The notes beneath the pieces are model-generated. The model was not told where the DNA came from. It saw only the letters and a list, made by a program, of their open reading frames with translations, and ran no database searches. The translations under genes were made by a program, and so were the position numbers. Shown one piece after another: positions 50,634 to 59,513 of a stretch of 64,000 nt of DNA; positions within the stretch are counted from its first letter, which is position 1; each line of letters begins with the position of its first letter. Location of the stretch: contig CAZRYF010000007.1 of the NCBI GenBank assembly GCA_964604165.1, forward strand, positions 68,191-132,190, in the 5' to 3' direction. The stretch is from JAYZDK01 sp964604165. Lineage in GTDB: Bacteria; Myxococcota_A; UBA796; CAJQPC01.

Positions 50634-53395
50634 CAGCGCTTCCCGCCGCGGTTCCGGCGCCGCCTACGCCGCCCGCCGCTTCGGCCGCCGCCTGACTTGC
50701 TGCCCTGTGGTTCTGGGGGGCGCTCCCCAAAAATTCGCAGAGCCAGGTCCCGGTGGGCTCTCTGCCGAAGCTGCGGATCTCTTCCCAGGAGCTCGAAGGC
50801 CGCCCGCCGCGCCCGCAGAAGCATCTTTCGATCCCGCGTGGGGTCTGCCCAGCGCATGGGGGGCAGATCGCCTGCGTGATCACCCAGCAGCGCGGCATCA
50901 CCTCGCATGGCGCGATCCTGCTCCGCAATGGCGAACCCTTCCTCTTCTCCCGCCACCAGGGACACCACCGCCAGACCCTCTTCGGAGGGATCAGCGCTGA
51001 CCACGTAGAAACACTGTCCCGGCACCGCACCCACGGACACGTGTCCCCGGATTCGGTGCAATCGAATCAAGTCAAAGTGGTCGGCATTTTCCACCATGAC
51101 TACCGCTGCGTTGGGAACCTCGGGGGCGTCCTCGATGGCTGTCGTGGACAAAAGAACGTCGATGCGACGGTGTTGAAAGTCCTCGAAAACCCGGTATCGT
51201 TCCTCTCGGCTCATAGACCCGTGGTACAGCGCCACCCGGGCCCCGGGAAAGGCCTCCTGGCTCATGGCGCTCACGAGAAGCATGCCTCGCTCCCGATCCA
51301 GCACATCGGTACCGTTTCGCAGTGGAAACACAACGTAGGCCTGGCGACCCATGGAAACGAATTCCCGAATGGTCTCATAGGCTTCCTCCCGAATCTCTGG
51401 AGAAAGGACGTGGGTTTCCACCGAACCCTCGTCCTCCCGATCAATGAGGGAGATCTCGTGGTCGGAAAACAAGGTGAAGGCCAGGCTTGATGGGATGGGC
51501 ACCGAGGTCACCACCAGCAGGTCCGGCTGGTGCTTGCCCTGTTGCAGCATGTCCCGTTTCACAACGCCAAAGTTGGAGCGCTCCTCCACCACCACGAGCC
51601 CGAGCTTTTTGAATTCAGGCAGGCCCGCCTCAAGCATGGCGTGGGTGGCAAAGACAATGTCGGTCTCGCCCCGCCGAATACCGTCCACCTGGGCGGTACT
51701 TGCGGCGTCGGGCACCAACTGGGACACCAACCCAATGGCTCTCAGAAGGGGCTCGGCAAACAAGGCGCGGTGCTCCGCCGCCAGTGCATCGGGGGCCAGG
51801 AACAACACCTGGCTCTTCCCTTCCGCGACAACCACTGCCGACAGGAGCGCCACCAGAGCTTTGCCCGAGCTGACATCCCCCTGGAGCAAACGGGTCATAG
51901 AGCGGGCAGAACGCAGGTCACGCCGAATCTCGTCAAAGGCCTTCTCCTGGGAATCGCCGAGCTGCAGGTCAAACTGCAGCTGGAGCTGTGCCACCTTTTC
52001 GTGCCCGATGGTGTGGCGCATTCCCTTGAGGCGCACCTTTTCCTTGACCGCCGCCGCCAGTTGTTGGAGGAACAACTCCCCAAACAACAACCGCGTGGGT
52101 CCCACCGAGAGACCGGACGTTGGCAGGTGCATCTCCCGGAGGCTTCTTCGCAGATCCTGTACCCGGCCCATCTTGCGTGTTCCCTCGGGAATGGGGTCCA
52201 CCAACTCTGGAACATAGCGATCCAGTGCCTGGCGAACCAAGCGCACAAACACCGCCTCCTCCACTCCCTTGATACCGTAGTGCACCACCCGCACCACGCC
52301 TCGGGAGTCGCTTCGCCAGGGCACCGCATTCTGAAGCGTCAAGGTCTCCCCTTCCAACTCCAGCACTCCGGCCAGGGTCACCTCGCCGGACAGGTCAAGA
52401 CCCGGCATGGGCGCGTCCCAACGGCATTGAAATTGTCGATCGCCCACCTGGAGCAAGGCGGTTTGCACCCTGCAATCCGGACTGATCTTCAACCAACGGG
52501 CAGCGACCTCTCCACAGATCGCCACCGGGGTACCTGGCTCCGGAAGCTCGGAATCCGCCTCCAATAGAGAGAGCTTTGCTTGCTCCCTGGGGGAGGTAAG
52601 CAAGAGATCTTCGATGGTGAGAATGCCCGAAGCCGCCAAAGACTCCGTCCACTCGGTCTGCATTCCGTCCAACTCGGACACGGACCCGCCCGTGTGGGCC
52701 GGGTCCCCCAGTAGAAACCGCGGCTTGGGTGGAGGCGGGGCTTGGACCGCCGCCTCCTCCTGTCGAGGCGCCTCTCCTCGTGCGTCTCTTCTCCTACGTC
52801 TACGCCGTCGGCGCCCCCCGCCTCGGCTGGACTCCTCGGCCTCTGGAGCGATTTCAGCGGCGCCGGCGGGATCCACAAGCTGGACCCTCGCGACAAGCTC
52901 CGGTGGCTTGGCCTCGGGGCAGGCTTTCAGTGCAGCCAAAACATGAATCTCTGCCTTGGCCACCGGCGCCAAGCGGTCGGTCCATACCATCTCGTCCACA
53001 CCGCCCAGGGCATCACGTGCGAGGACCAGCGCTTCCGAGACATCCTGGGGGAGAATGCACTCCATCAGTCGCTCCAGGACTGGCACCGAGTTTCGTTCGA
53101 TCCAGGGAAGAGACCAAAGACGCTGGCCCTCGTCCCCGACTGCATAGGTCAACGTCCGGGACAGGCGAACCAGCTCCCCTCGCAATGCCACGGGAGTGAT
53201 CTCGGGGGGAGGCGCAGACGCGGCTTCCTCCACGGGTTCAGAGGCCTCACCGACGTCCCCACCGGGAGCAACGCCTTCAGGCGCCTCGCCATCGGGAGCA
53301 ACGCCCTCGGGGTGAAGGTCCACGGACTCGAAGTCCACGGGTCGATCCTGTTTCTCAGCCGCGCCAGCGTCGCTGGCTACCTGTTTCTCTGCCAT
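50633..53395 (-). CDS. RecG-like SF2 helicase-fold protein with degraded catalytic motifs
   Basis: 920 residues. Domain order matches RecG: a wedge/OB-like part (about 280-430), then two RecA-like domains. But the motifs are altered: Walker A is GDVSSGKALV (Ala where RecG has Thr), motif II reads VVVEERSNFGV instead of VIIDEQHRFGV, motif III TSVPIPSSLA instead of TATPIPRTLA, motif VI GHVSVGAVPG instead of GRVGRGAVAS. The N-terminus is a long acidic stretch, followed at about 180-205 by an Arg run (GGGRRRRRRRRRDARGE), and the C-terminus ends RRRRRRNRGGKR. It likely binds nucleic acid but may not unwind it. It lies after greA with 6 bases between. Confidence 0.85.
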   Translation of the reverse strand: MAEKQVASDAGAAEKQDRPVDFESVDLHPEGVAPDGEAPEGVAPGGDVGEASEPVEEAASAPPPEITPVALRGELVRLSRTLTYAVGDEGQRLWSLPWIERNSVPVLERLMECILPQDVSEALVLARDALGGVDEMVWTDRLAPVAKAEIHVLAALKACPEAKPPELVARVQLVDPAGAAEIAPEAEESSRGGGRRRRRRRRRDARGEAPRQEEAAVQAPPPPKPRFLLGDPAHTGGSVSELDGMQTEWTESLAASGILTIEDLLLTSPREQAKLSLLEADSELPEPGTPVAICGEVAARWLKISPDCRVQTALLQVGDRQFQCRWDAPMPGLDLSGEVTLAGVLELEGETLTLQNAVPWRSDSRGVVRVVHYGIKGVEEAVFVRLVRQALDRYVPELVDPIPEGTRKMGRVQDLRRSLREMHLPTSGLSVGPTRLLFGELFLQQLAAAVKEKVRLKGMRHTIGHEKVAQLQLQFDLQLGDSQEKAFDEIRRDLRSARSMTRLLQGDVSSGKALVALLSAVVVAEGKSQVLFLAPDALAAEHRALFAEPLLRAIGLVSQLVPDAASTAQVDGIRRGETDIVFATHAMLEAGLPEFKKLGLVVVEERSNFGVVKRDMLQQGKHQPDLLVVTSVPIPSSLAFTLFSDHEISLIDREDEGSVETHVLSPEIREEAYETIREFVSMGRQAYVVFPLRNGTDVLDRERGMLLVSAMSQEAFPGARVALYHGSMSREERYRVFEDFQHRRIDVLLSTTAIEDAPEVPNAAVVMVENADHFDLIRLHRIRGHVSVGAVPGQCFYVVSADPSEEGLAVVSLVAGEEEGFAIAEQDRAMRGDAALLGDHAGDLPPMRWADPTRDRKMLLRARRAAFELLGRDPQLRQRAHRDLALRIFGERPPEPQGSKSGGGRSGGRRRRRRNRGGKR

Positions 53396-53401
53396 GGTGT
53401 C

Positions 53402-53878
53402 CTACTTGTAGTGGACATCCATGATCTCGAATTCGCGCAACCCGCGCGGGGTCGAGACCTTAACGACTTCCCCGATTTCCTTGCCCAACAAGGCGCGGCC
53501 AACGGGGGAATCAAAGGAGATAGAACCCTTCTTTACGTCTGCCTCGTCGGTCCCGACGATTCTCCACGACCTTTCTTCTTCCGTCTCGCAGTTCACGAGA
53601 TCCACGGTCGTGCCAAAGATGACGCGGTCGGATTCTTTCACCTTTCGGATGTCGATGACTTCAGCTGCCGAGAGACGGGCCTGGAGGAGGTTCTTTCTAG
53701 CCTCTCCCTGTGCCTGCTTCTCCTTGGCAGCATCGTATTCAGCGTTCTCAGAGAGGTCTCCGTGTGCACGGGCCTCCTCAATTTCTCGCACGGTTTGGGG
53801 ACGCACCACCTCGAGGTAATGCCTGAGCTCTGACTCGAGCTTGGCCTTCCCTTCAGGGGTCATTGGGCTGCGTTCCAT
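53402..53878 (-). CDS. greA: Transcription elongation factor GreA
   Basis: 158 residues from ATG 53878. Coiled-coil N-terminal domain MTPEGKAKLESELRHYLEVVRPQTVREIEEARAHGDLSENAEYDAAKEKQ carries the conserved DLSENAEYDAAKE tip with the acidic pair that inserts into RNA polymerase. The C-terminal FKBP-like domain ends SPVGRALLGKEIGEVVKVSTPRG. It rescues backtracked RNA polymerase by transcript cleavage. A longer start at 53920 exists but adds only a basic Lys/Glu-rich stretch. Confidence 0.95.
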   Translation of the reverse strand: MERSPMTPEGKAKLESELRHYLEVVRPQTVREIEEARAHGDLSENAEYDAAKEKQAQGEARKNLLQARLSAAEVIDIRKVKESDRVIFGTTVDLVNCETEEERSWRIVGTDEADVKKGSISFDSPVGRALLGKEIGEVVKVSTPRGLREFEIMDVHYK

Positions 53879-53953
53879 TCCAGGTTCCTCATTCTTCTTG
53901 GGTCTCTTCCCCGACGCCACTGGATCGGAAAGGGACAGATAAGCGCTTGGGAA

Positions 53954-55228
53954 CTAACCGGTTTTGGCGGGGTGTACCGGTCTTCCCTTGTGGATGGTCG
54001 CTGAAACGCGCACTGGTAGCTCCCTACCCAGCAGGGGTGTGTTCCCGCAGCGGCTCCACAAGGCCTCTGCCTTCACAGTCCATGACGCATCCGGGTCGAG
54101 CACAACCAGATCCCCGGGTGCTCCGGGCAACAACCGCCTGTCCAGCCCAAGAAACCTGCCAGGCTGGAGGGAGAGCGCGGCCAGCGCTGACTCCAAGGAA
54201 CCCAAGGCCTCCACGGTGGCCGACAAGGCCGTCTCCAACCCCACAGCACCGGGCCGTGCCCGCTCAAACTCCAGCTCCTTCTCCACCCGGGTCCAGGGCT
54301 CGTGCTGGCTGGTCACACACCCAACAACTCCTTCCTTTACGGCCTCTACGAGTGAAGCCCGATCCGCCTCGGAGCGGAGGGGGGGAGAGAGCCTTGCGGA
54401 GGCGTCGTAGTCTGATTCCATCACGGTTGTGTCCGTGAGGAGCAGGTGGTGAGCGCTGGTGGAAGCCGAGACCTTCACCCCAGCGGCCTGCGCTTGTCGC
54501 AGCTTGTCGATAGCTTTGGATGTGGTGACCCCTGTGATGTGCACCGGCGTGCCCGTCATCCGGGACAAGGCAGCCAGGCGAGACACACCAATCTCTTCGC
54601 TGGCGTCTGGAATGCCTCGCAGCCCAATGCGCGCTGAGACCTCACCCTCGTGCATCACCCCTCCGGCTTCCAACCACGGATCCCCCGCCCGCAGGAGGAT
54701 GGGGCAGCCAAAGTTCCGGGCATACAGCATCATGTACCTCAGCACGGCCGTGTCTTCGACAAATACGCCGGCATTGGACAAAGCGCAGGCACCCGCCTCC
54801 ACCAGCAGCCCCACTTCGGCGATTTCCTTGCCTCCCAGACCCACAGTGAGGGCTCCCGCCACCCGCACTTCAATGGTGGCCTCCGACGAGGCCCGCTCCA
54901 AGACCTCCCGTACCATGGCTGGGTCATCCAGTACCGGATCCGTTGCGGGAGAAGCCAACACCGTCGTAAATCCACCTGCTGCCGCTGCGTCGCTGCCACT
55001 GGAAAGGTCTTCTCGCCAGGGCATGCCTGGGTCGCAGAGGTTTGCCTCCAGGTCTACCAAGGCCGGCGCAACGACCTTTCCAGCGCAAGAGATGCGCTCC
55101 GCATCCACGCCTATGGGGTCGAAGCCTCCCACGGCCGCGATCCTTCCGTCCTCCACCAACACATCCGCCTCTCGGTCCTCGCCCGTTCCCGGGCACAGGA
55201 CCCGTCCTCCTTCAAGAAGAAGCTTCAT
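53954..55228 (-). CDS. Dihydroorotase-like protein, probably non-catalytic (PyrC homologue)
   Basis: 424 residues from ATG 55228, amidohydrolase barrel next to pyrB. Metal-binding residues of active dihydroorotase are missing: the HxH motif is replaced by DLEANLCDPG, the region of the catalytic Asp reads CVTSQHEPW instead of IATDHAPH, and the barrel His region is VTTSKAID. The fold is otherwise well kept (GGFTTVLASPATDP, SASTSAHHLLLTD, GAPGDLVVLDPDASW). Inactive dihydroorotase partners of aspartate transcarbamylase are known from other bacteria, where they support PyrB assembly. A true PyrC must be elsewhere. Confidence 0.85.
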   Translation of the reverse strand: MKLLLEGGRVLCPGTGEDREADVLVEDGRIAAVGGFDPIGVDAERISCAGKVVAPALVDLEANLCDPGMPWREDLSSGSDAAAAGGFTTVLASPATDPVLDDPAMVREVLERASSEATIEVRVAGALTVGLGGKEIAEVGLLVEAGACALSNAGVFVEDTAVLRYMMLYARNFGCPILLRAGDPWLEAGGVMHEGEVSARIGLRGIPDASEEIGVSRLAALSRMTGTPVHITGVTTSKAIDKLRQAQAAGVKVSASTSAHHLLLTDTTVMESDYDASARLSPPLRSEADRASLVEAVKEGVVGCVTSQHEPWTRVEKELEFERARPGAVGLETALSATVEALGSLESALAALSLQPGRFLGLDRRLLPGAPGDLVVLDPDASWTVKAEALWSRCGNTPLLGRELPVRVSATIHKGRPVHPAKTG

Positions 55229-56150
55229 CACTGCCCCCATCCCCACCCAGCAACAGGAAGAGCAGAGCCATGCGAACTGCGATTCCATTGGTCACTTGTT
55301 CAAGAATCACGGAATTGGCGCCATCGGCGACCTCCGGGGACATTTCCACCCCCCGGTTGATGGGTCCCGGATGCATGACCAGCACCCTTTCACTGGCCCG
55401 GGCAAGTCGCCCTGCATCCAGTCCATAGAATCGACTGTACTCCCGTGAGCTGGCCAACATGCCTGGCGCCAGGCGTTCTCTTTGAATTCGCAGCATCATC
55501 AGCACATCCGACTCTTTCAGGACCTCGTCGATCGAGTGCCGCACCTCCACACCCAGACTTGTGAGCTCGGGCCGGCACATGGTTCCCGGGCCTGCCAGCA
55601 AGACCCGAGCCCCCATGGTGGTCAGGCCGTAAATATTGGAGCGGGCGACCCGCGAGTGGTAGACGTCCCCCACAATCGCCACCGTTCGTCCCTCCAGATC
55701 GCCGATGTGTTCCCGCATGGTGAGCATGTCCAGGAGGGCCTGGCTCGGATGTTCGTTGATACCATCCCCCGCGTTGATCACGGAGAAGGGAAAGGCGGTG
55801 GCCAGCATGTGCGGCGCCCCGGCGCAAGGATGCCGGATGATGACCGCATCCGGTTGCATCGCATTGAGGTTTCGCGCTGTGTCCATGAGCGTTTCTCCCT
55901 TCTTCGTGGAGGAAGAGGAGGCAGAAAACCCCACACCGTCGGCGGAGAGGCGCTTGGAAGCCAGGTCAAAACTCATGCGCGTGCGGGTAGAATTCTCAAA
56001 GAAGAGAGTCATCACCGTGCGCCCTCGCAGAGTGGGCACCTTCTTGATTCGCCGCTCGGATACCTGCTTGAACCGGGCAGCCGTGTCGAGGATTTCCACG
56101 ATCTCTTCCCGGGGGACCCCCCGCAGCCCCAACATGTCCTTGCGATTCAT
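55212..56150 (-). CDS. pyrB: Aspartate carbamoyltransferase, catalytic subunit
   Basis: 312 residues from ATG 56150 with GGGGGGAGG before it; overlaps pyrR (ATGA). Condenses carbamoyl phosphate with aspartate. Carbamoyl-phosphate loop LFFENSTRTRMSFDLASKRL, then SASSSSTKKGET, HPSQALLDMLTM, and VLVMHPGPINRGVEMSPEVAD. No regulatory PyrI gene is near. The dihydroorotase-like gene overlaps its end by 17 bases, consistent with a complex. Confidence 0.95.
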   Translation of the reverse strand: MNRKDMLGLRGVPREEIVEILDTAARFKQVSERRIKKVPTLRGRTVMTLFFENSTRTRMSFDLASKRLSADGVGFSASSSSTKKGETLMDTARNLNAMQPDAVIIRHPCAGAPHMLATAFPFSVINAGDGINEHPSQALLDMLTMREHIGDLEGRTVAIVGDVYHSRVARSNIYGLTTMGARVLLAGPGTMCRPELTSLGVEVRHSIDEVLKESDVLMMLRIQRERLAPGMLASSREYSRFYGLDAGRLARASERVLVMHPGPINRGVEMSPEVADGANSVILEQVTNGIAVRMALLFLLLGGDGGSDEASS

Positions 56151-56686
56151 GCCTCCCCCCTTGGTTCCACCACCACGCAATCTCTGTCCGACCGATCCGC
56201 CCCCGCCTCTACCCGCACTCGGTCCCCCTTCCGGGTTTCCAGCAGTCGCCCCACATAGTTTCCTGCGACCGGCAGCTCCCGGTGGCCTCGGTCCACCAGC
56301 ACCGCCAGCTTGATGCAAGCCGGCCGTCCAAAGTCCATGATCTCGTCCAGGGCTGCCCGGACTGTACGGCCGGTGAAGAGCACGTCATCCACCAACACAA
56401 CGTGGGCGCCGGTCAATGAATCGGGAAGGCGGGTATCCCCCAGGACCGGATGCTCCAGCCCCGTATAGAGGTCATCCCTGTAGAGGGTGATGTCCATCTC
56501 ACCTACCAGAGGCCGCTTCCCCTCAATTTGCTCCACATGGTTCGCCAGGCGGTGCGCGAGGGGGACGCCTCCGGAGTGAATGCCCACGAGCAAGAGCCGA
56601 TCCGAGTCGCCCAAATCCTCCACGATTTCATGGGCCATTCTCGCCAGACTGCGAGAGATGTCCTTTGCTTCCATCAGCCGTTTCAT
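56147..56686 (-). CDS. pyrR: PyrR bifunctional pyrimidine regulator / uracil phosphoribosyltransferase
   Basis: 179 residues from ATG 56686. The PRPP-binding motif is HVVLVDDVLFTGRTVRAALDE; before it LVGIHSGGVPLAHRLA and DITLYRDDLY fit PyrR. In other bacteria PyrR binds the pyr mRNA leader when UMP is high and can also make UMP from uracil. It heads pyrR-pyrB-(pyrC-like) and overlaps the upstream gene by 4 bases. I did not find a clear leader attenuator upstream, so whether it regulates here is open. Confidence 0.93.
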   Translation of the reverse strand: MKRLMEAKDISRSLARMAHEIVEDLGDSDRLLLVGIHSGGVPLAHRLANHVEQIEGKRPLVGEMDITLYRDDLYTGLEHPVLGDTRLPDSLTGAHVVLVDDVLFTGRTVRAALDEIMDFGRPACIKLAVLVDRGHRELPVAGNYVGRLLETRKGDRVRVEAGADRSDRDCVVVEPRGEA

Positions 56687-57111
56687 TCCCTGTCCTTGAC
56701 GTCTCTCAATTGGTTTTCGTGGTCCAGGTACTTGTGTACCTGGAATTCCAGGTTCCAGGAGACCTCCGAGAAGGGCAGAAAGATGGCCTCGTCCCACCAG
56801 CAGTCCACGTGTCGCTCCTTCTCCCCCTCGAACAAGCAACAACCCCGCTCCCCGCAAGTGGGGGCCGGGTAGACGACATGGGATGGAACGTCTCTATCGC
56901 CAAGCTCCAACTCCATCCGCGACCGGGCCTTCCTCTCGGACTTGTCTCGCCACTCAAGCAGGGTGACCTTCGCGACCTCGTCCACCTGCATCCGGGTCCA
57001 TACCACCGGGAAGGCATCTCGCAGAAACAGGCCTCCATAAATGGCAGCAGCCAAGAAGAGAATCGGCCCGATTTTGGTGCGCCCTCTCTGGGCTCGCCCA
57101 CTTCGAGACAT
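56683..57111 (-). CDS. Small membrane-anchored protein, function unknown
   Basis: 142 residues from ATG 57111. A basic N-terminus and one membrane helix (IGPILFLAAAIYGGLF, about 16-32) are followed by a soluble domain with a Cys pair and single Cys (PTCGERGCCLFEGE, HVDCWWDE) that could bind metal or form disulfides in the periplasm. It ends at the pyrR start. Between lepB and pyrR, a context with no clear meaning. No family recognised. Confidence 0.55.
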   Translation of the reverse strand: MSRSGRAQRGRTKIGPILFLAAAIYGGLFLRDAFPVVWTRMQVDEVAKVTLLEWRDKSERKARSRMELELGDRDVPSHVVYPAPTCGERGCCLFEGEKERHVDCWWDEAIFLPFSEVSWNLEFQVHKYLDHENQLRDVKDRE

Positions 57112-57148
57112 GGGGTCTCCGTACGGCCACACCTATCTTGATTCCCCT

Positions 57149-57700
57149 CTACGTGCTGCAACGATCGCGTGACCCCCAGCCCCACCCCAGAACCCCCACA
57201 ATCCACTCTCCCGGGACGGAGCCATAGTGGCGAGAATCCGAGCTGTTCCCACGGTTGTCCCCCAAGACCCACCAGGCGTCGTCAGCCACCACGGCCGGGT
57301 CGTGATCCCCTCCCCCAAGTACCTCCCATGTGTTCTCCCCCAGTGACTCTTCCAAGGCCTCGGACTTTCGAGGGAGACAATCGGTACTTCTCCAGTGTCT
57401 CTCCCGCAGGAGGTCCCGTCCTATTCGAGCGCCCTCCACGTAGAGCCGCCCACTCTTCAGGACCACTGTCTGTCCGGGCCCTGCCACAACCCGCTTCACA
57501 TGAAGGAACTCGGGCTCCGCCGGGTCCCGCAGCACCACAACCCGTCCCGGCGAAGGTGATCCCAGCTTCCAGTAGAAGTGAGTGCCCCCCGGCTGCACGG
57601 CCGGCAACATGGAAGCGGTGCCCACGTGGACCAGGCCAAACAGAAAGGCTCTGCCAAGCAGGAGAAGGGCGACGGCGCCCAGAGCGAGTTGCCTAATCAC
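57149..57700 (-). CDS. lepB: Signal peptidase I
   Basis: 183 residues from a GTG overlapping the lepA stop. A membrane helix (ALGAVALLLLGRAFLFGLV) is followed by the nucleophile Ser30 in GTASMLPAV and the general-base Lys69 in HVKRVVAGPGQ, and the end motif VLGDNRGNSSDSRHYG. It cleaves signal peptides of exported proteins at the outer face of the inner membrane. Only one TM helix, as in the smaller LepB types. Confidence 0.92.
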   Translation of the reverse strand: MIRQLALGAVALLLLGRAFLFGLVHVGTASMLPAVQPGGTHFYWKLGSPSPGRVVVLRDPAEPEFLHVKRVVAGPGQTVVLKSGRLYVEGARIGRDLLRERHWRSTDCLPRKSEALEESLGENTWEVLGGGDHDPAVVADDAWWVLGDNRGNSSDSRHYGSVPGEWIVGVLGWGWGSRDRCST

Positions 57701-59498
57701 CGATCTTGAGCACCGACAAAAAGGCCGACTGGGGTACCTCCACGCTGCCCACGGACTTCATTCGCTTCTTGCCCTTCTTCTGTTTGTCCAGGAGCTTCCG
57801 CTTTCGGCTGATGTCGCCGCCATAGCACTTGGCGGTCACATCCTTTCGGAGGGCCTTGACCGTGGTGCGGGCAATGACCTTGCTGCCGATGGCCGCTTGA
57901 ATCGCCACATCGAACATCTGCCTGGGAATGTGTTCTTTGAGCTTCCTTGCCAGGGCCTGTCCGATGTAGAAGGCCTGTTCCCGGTGGCAGAGGTTCGACA
58001 GGGCATCCACCCGGTCACCGTTGAGCAAAACGTCCAGCTTTACCAGGTCGCCAGTTTCCCAGCGAATCACCTCGTAGTCCATGGACGCATACCCACGGCT
58101 GATGCTCTTGAGCTTGTCGAAGAAGTCGAACACCACCTCCGCGTAGGGAATTTCGTAGGTGATGACGGACCGGCCGGAGCTGGGAACCTCAAAGGCCACC
58201 TGGTTTCCCCTGCGCTTCTGGCAGAGCTTCAAGACGGGTCCCACGTAGGCGTCCGGGACATGCACCACGACCTTGGCAATGGGCTCACGAATCTCGGCAA
58301 CGTCTCCCAGGGGCGGGAGCTGAGAGGGTGAATGAATCTCGACTTCGCTGCCGTCTTTGCAGGTCACCTCGTACACCACCGACGGCGCCGTGGTGATCAA
58401 GTCCAAGCCGTACTCTCTTTCCAATCGTTCCTGGACGATCTCCATGTGCAACAAACCCAGAAACCCACAGCGAAACCCAAACCCGAGAGCGTCGGAGGTC
58501 TCCGGCTCCCAATCCAGGGCAGCATCGTTGAGCGTCAGCTTCCCCAGGGCCTCACGAAGGGCCTGGTAGTCCCCGGTCTCCACGGGGAAGACCCCCGAAA
58601 ACACCATGGGTATCACCTCTCGAAAGCCCTCCAGCGGCGCCTCCGCCGGATGCTTATGATGGGTCATGGTGTCCCCGACCTTGGCATCCGCAAGCTGCTT
58701 GATCGCCGCCACCACAAAGCCTACCTCCCCGGCGACCAGCTCTTTGCGGTCCAGCGTCTCGGGTGCGAAGACCCCGAGCCCACTCACCTCGTAGTCCGCT
58801 CCGGTCGCCATCAGCCGGATTCGATCCTTCAATTTCAGCCGCCCGGCCTTGACGCGCACCAGGGCCACAACCCCGACGTATGTGTCAAACCACGAGTCCA
58901 CGACCAATGCCTGTAGCGCTGCTTCTCGATCCTCCACGGGTGCAGGCACATGGGCCACAACCGCCTCAAGAACCTCGCCAATCCCCACACCCGTCTTGGC
59001 TGAACACAACACCGCGTGGTCAATGTCCAGCCCAACGCCGTCCTCGAGCTGCTGCAGGACCCCTTCCGGATCCGCTCCGGGAAGGTCGATCTTGTTGACC
59101 ACCGGGATGATCTCCAGATCGTGCTCCATGGCCAGGTAGATGTTGGCCAGGGTCTGCGCCTCAACCCCCTGAGCAGCGTCCACCACCAGGAGAACGCCTT
59201 CACACGCAGCAAGAGACCGGCTCACCTCGTAGGTAAAGTCCACATGTCCGGGGGTATCAATGAGGTTCAGAGAATAGGTCTGACCGTCCTGGGCCGTGTA
59301 CTCAAGCACACAAGTCTGGGCCTTGATGGTGATTCCTCTTTCCCGCTCCAGATCCATCTTGTCCAGGTATTGATCACGCATCTGTCGGTCGCTGAGCAAG
59401 CCTGTCGCCTGAATCAGGCGATCTGCAAGGGTGGATTTCCCGTGATCGATATGGGCGATGATCGCAAAGTTGCGAATCTTCTCGATGGATGCAGCCAT
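57693..59498 (-). CDS. lepA: Elongation factor 4 (LepA)
   Basis: 601 residues of translational GTPase. G motifs: AHIDHGKST, DTPGHVDF, NKIDLPGADPEG, and SAKTGVG. The C-terminal LepA-specific domain shows the family blocks FGFRCGFLGLLHMEI and KLKSISRGYASMDYE, and ends with the Lys/Arg-rich DISRKRKLLDKQKKGKKRMK. EF4 binds ribosomes and affects initiation or back-translocation. It lies between ugd and lepB. Confidence 0.96.
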   Translation of the reverse strand: MAASIEKIRNFAIIAHIDHGKSTLADRLIQATGLLSDRQMRDQYLDKMDLERERGITIKAQTCVLEYTAQDGQTYSLNLIDTPGHVDFTYEVSRSLAACEGVLLVVDAAQGVEAQTLANIYLAMEHDLEIIPVVNKIDLPGADPEGVLQQLEDGVGLDIDHAVLCSAKTGVGIGEVLEAVVAHVPAPVEDREAALQALVVDSWFDTYVGVVALVRVKAGRLKLKDRIRLMATGADYEVSGLGVFAPETLDRKELVAGEVGFVVAAIKQLADAKVGDTMTHHKHPAEAPLEGFREVIPMVFSGVFPVETGDYQALREALGKLTLNDAALDWEPETSDALGFGFRCGFLGLLHMEIVQERLEREYGLDLITTAPSVVYEVTCKDGSEVEIHSPSQLPPLGDVAEIREPIAKVVVHVPDAYVGPVLKLCQKRRGNQVAFEVPSSGRSVITYEIPYAEVVFDFFDKLKSISRGYASMDYEVIRWETGDLVKLDVLLNGDRVDALSNLCHREQAFYIGQALARKLKEHIPRQMFDVAIQAAIGSKVIARTTVKALRKDVTAKCYGGDISRKRKLLDKQKKGKKRMKSVGSVEVPQSAFLSVLKIGD

Positions 59499-59513
59499 AT
59501 TCCCCCCTTTCGC

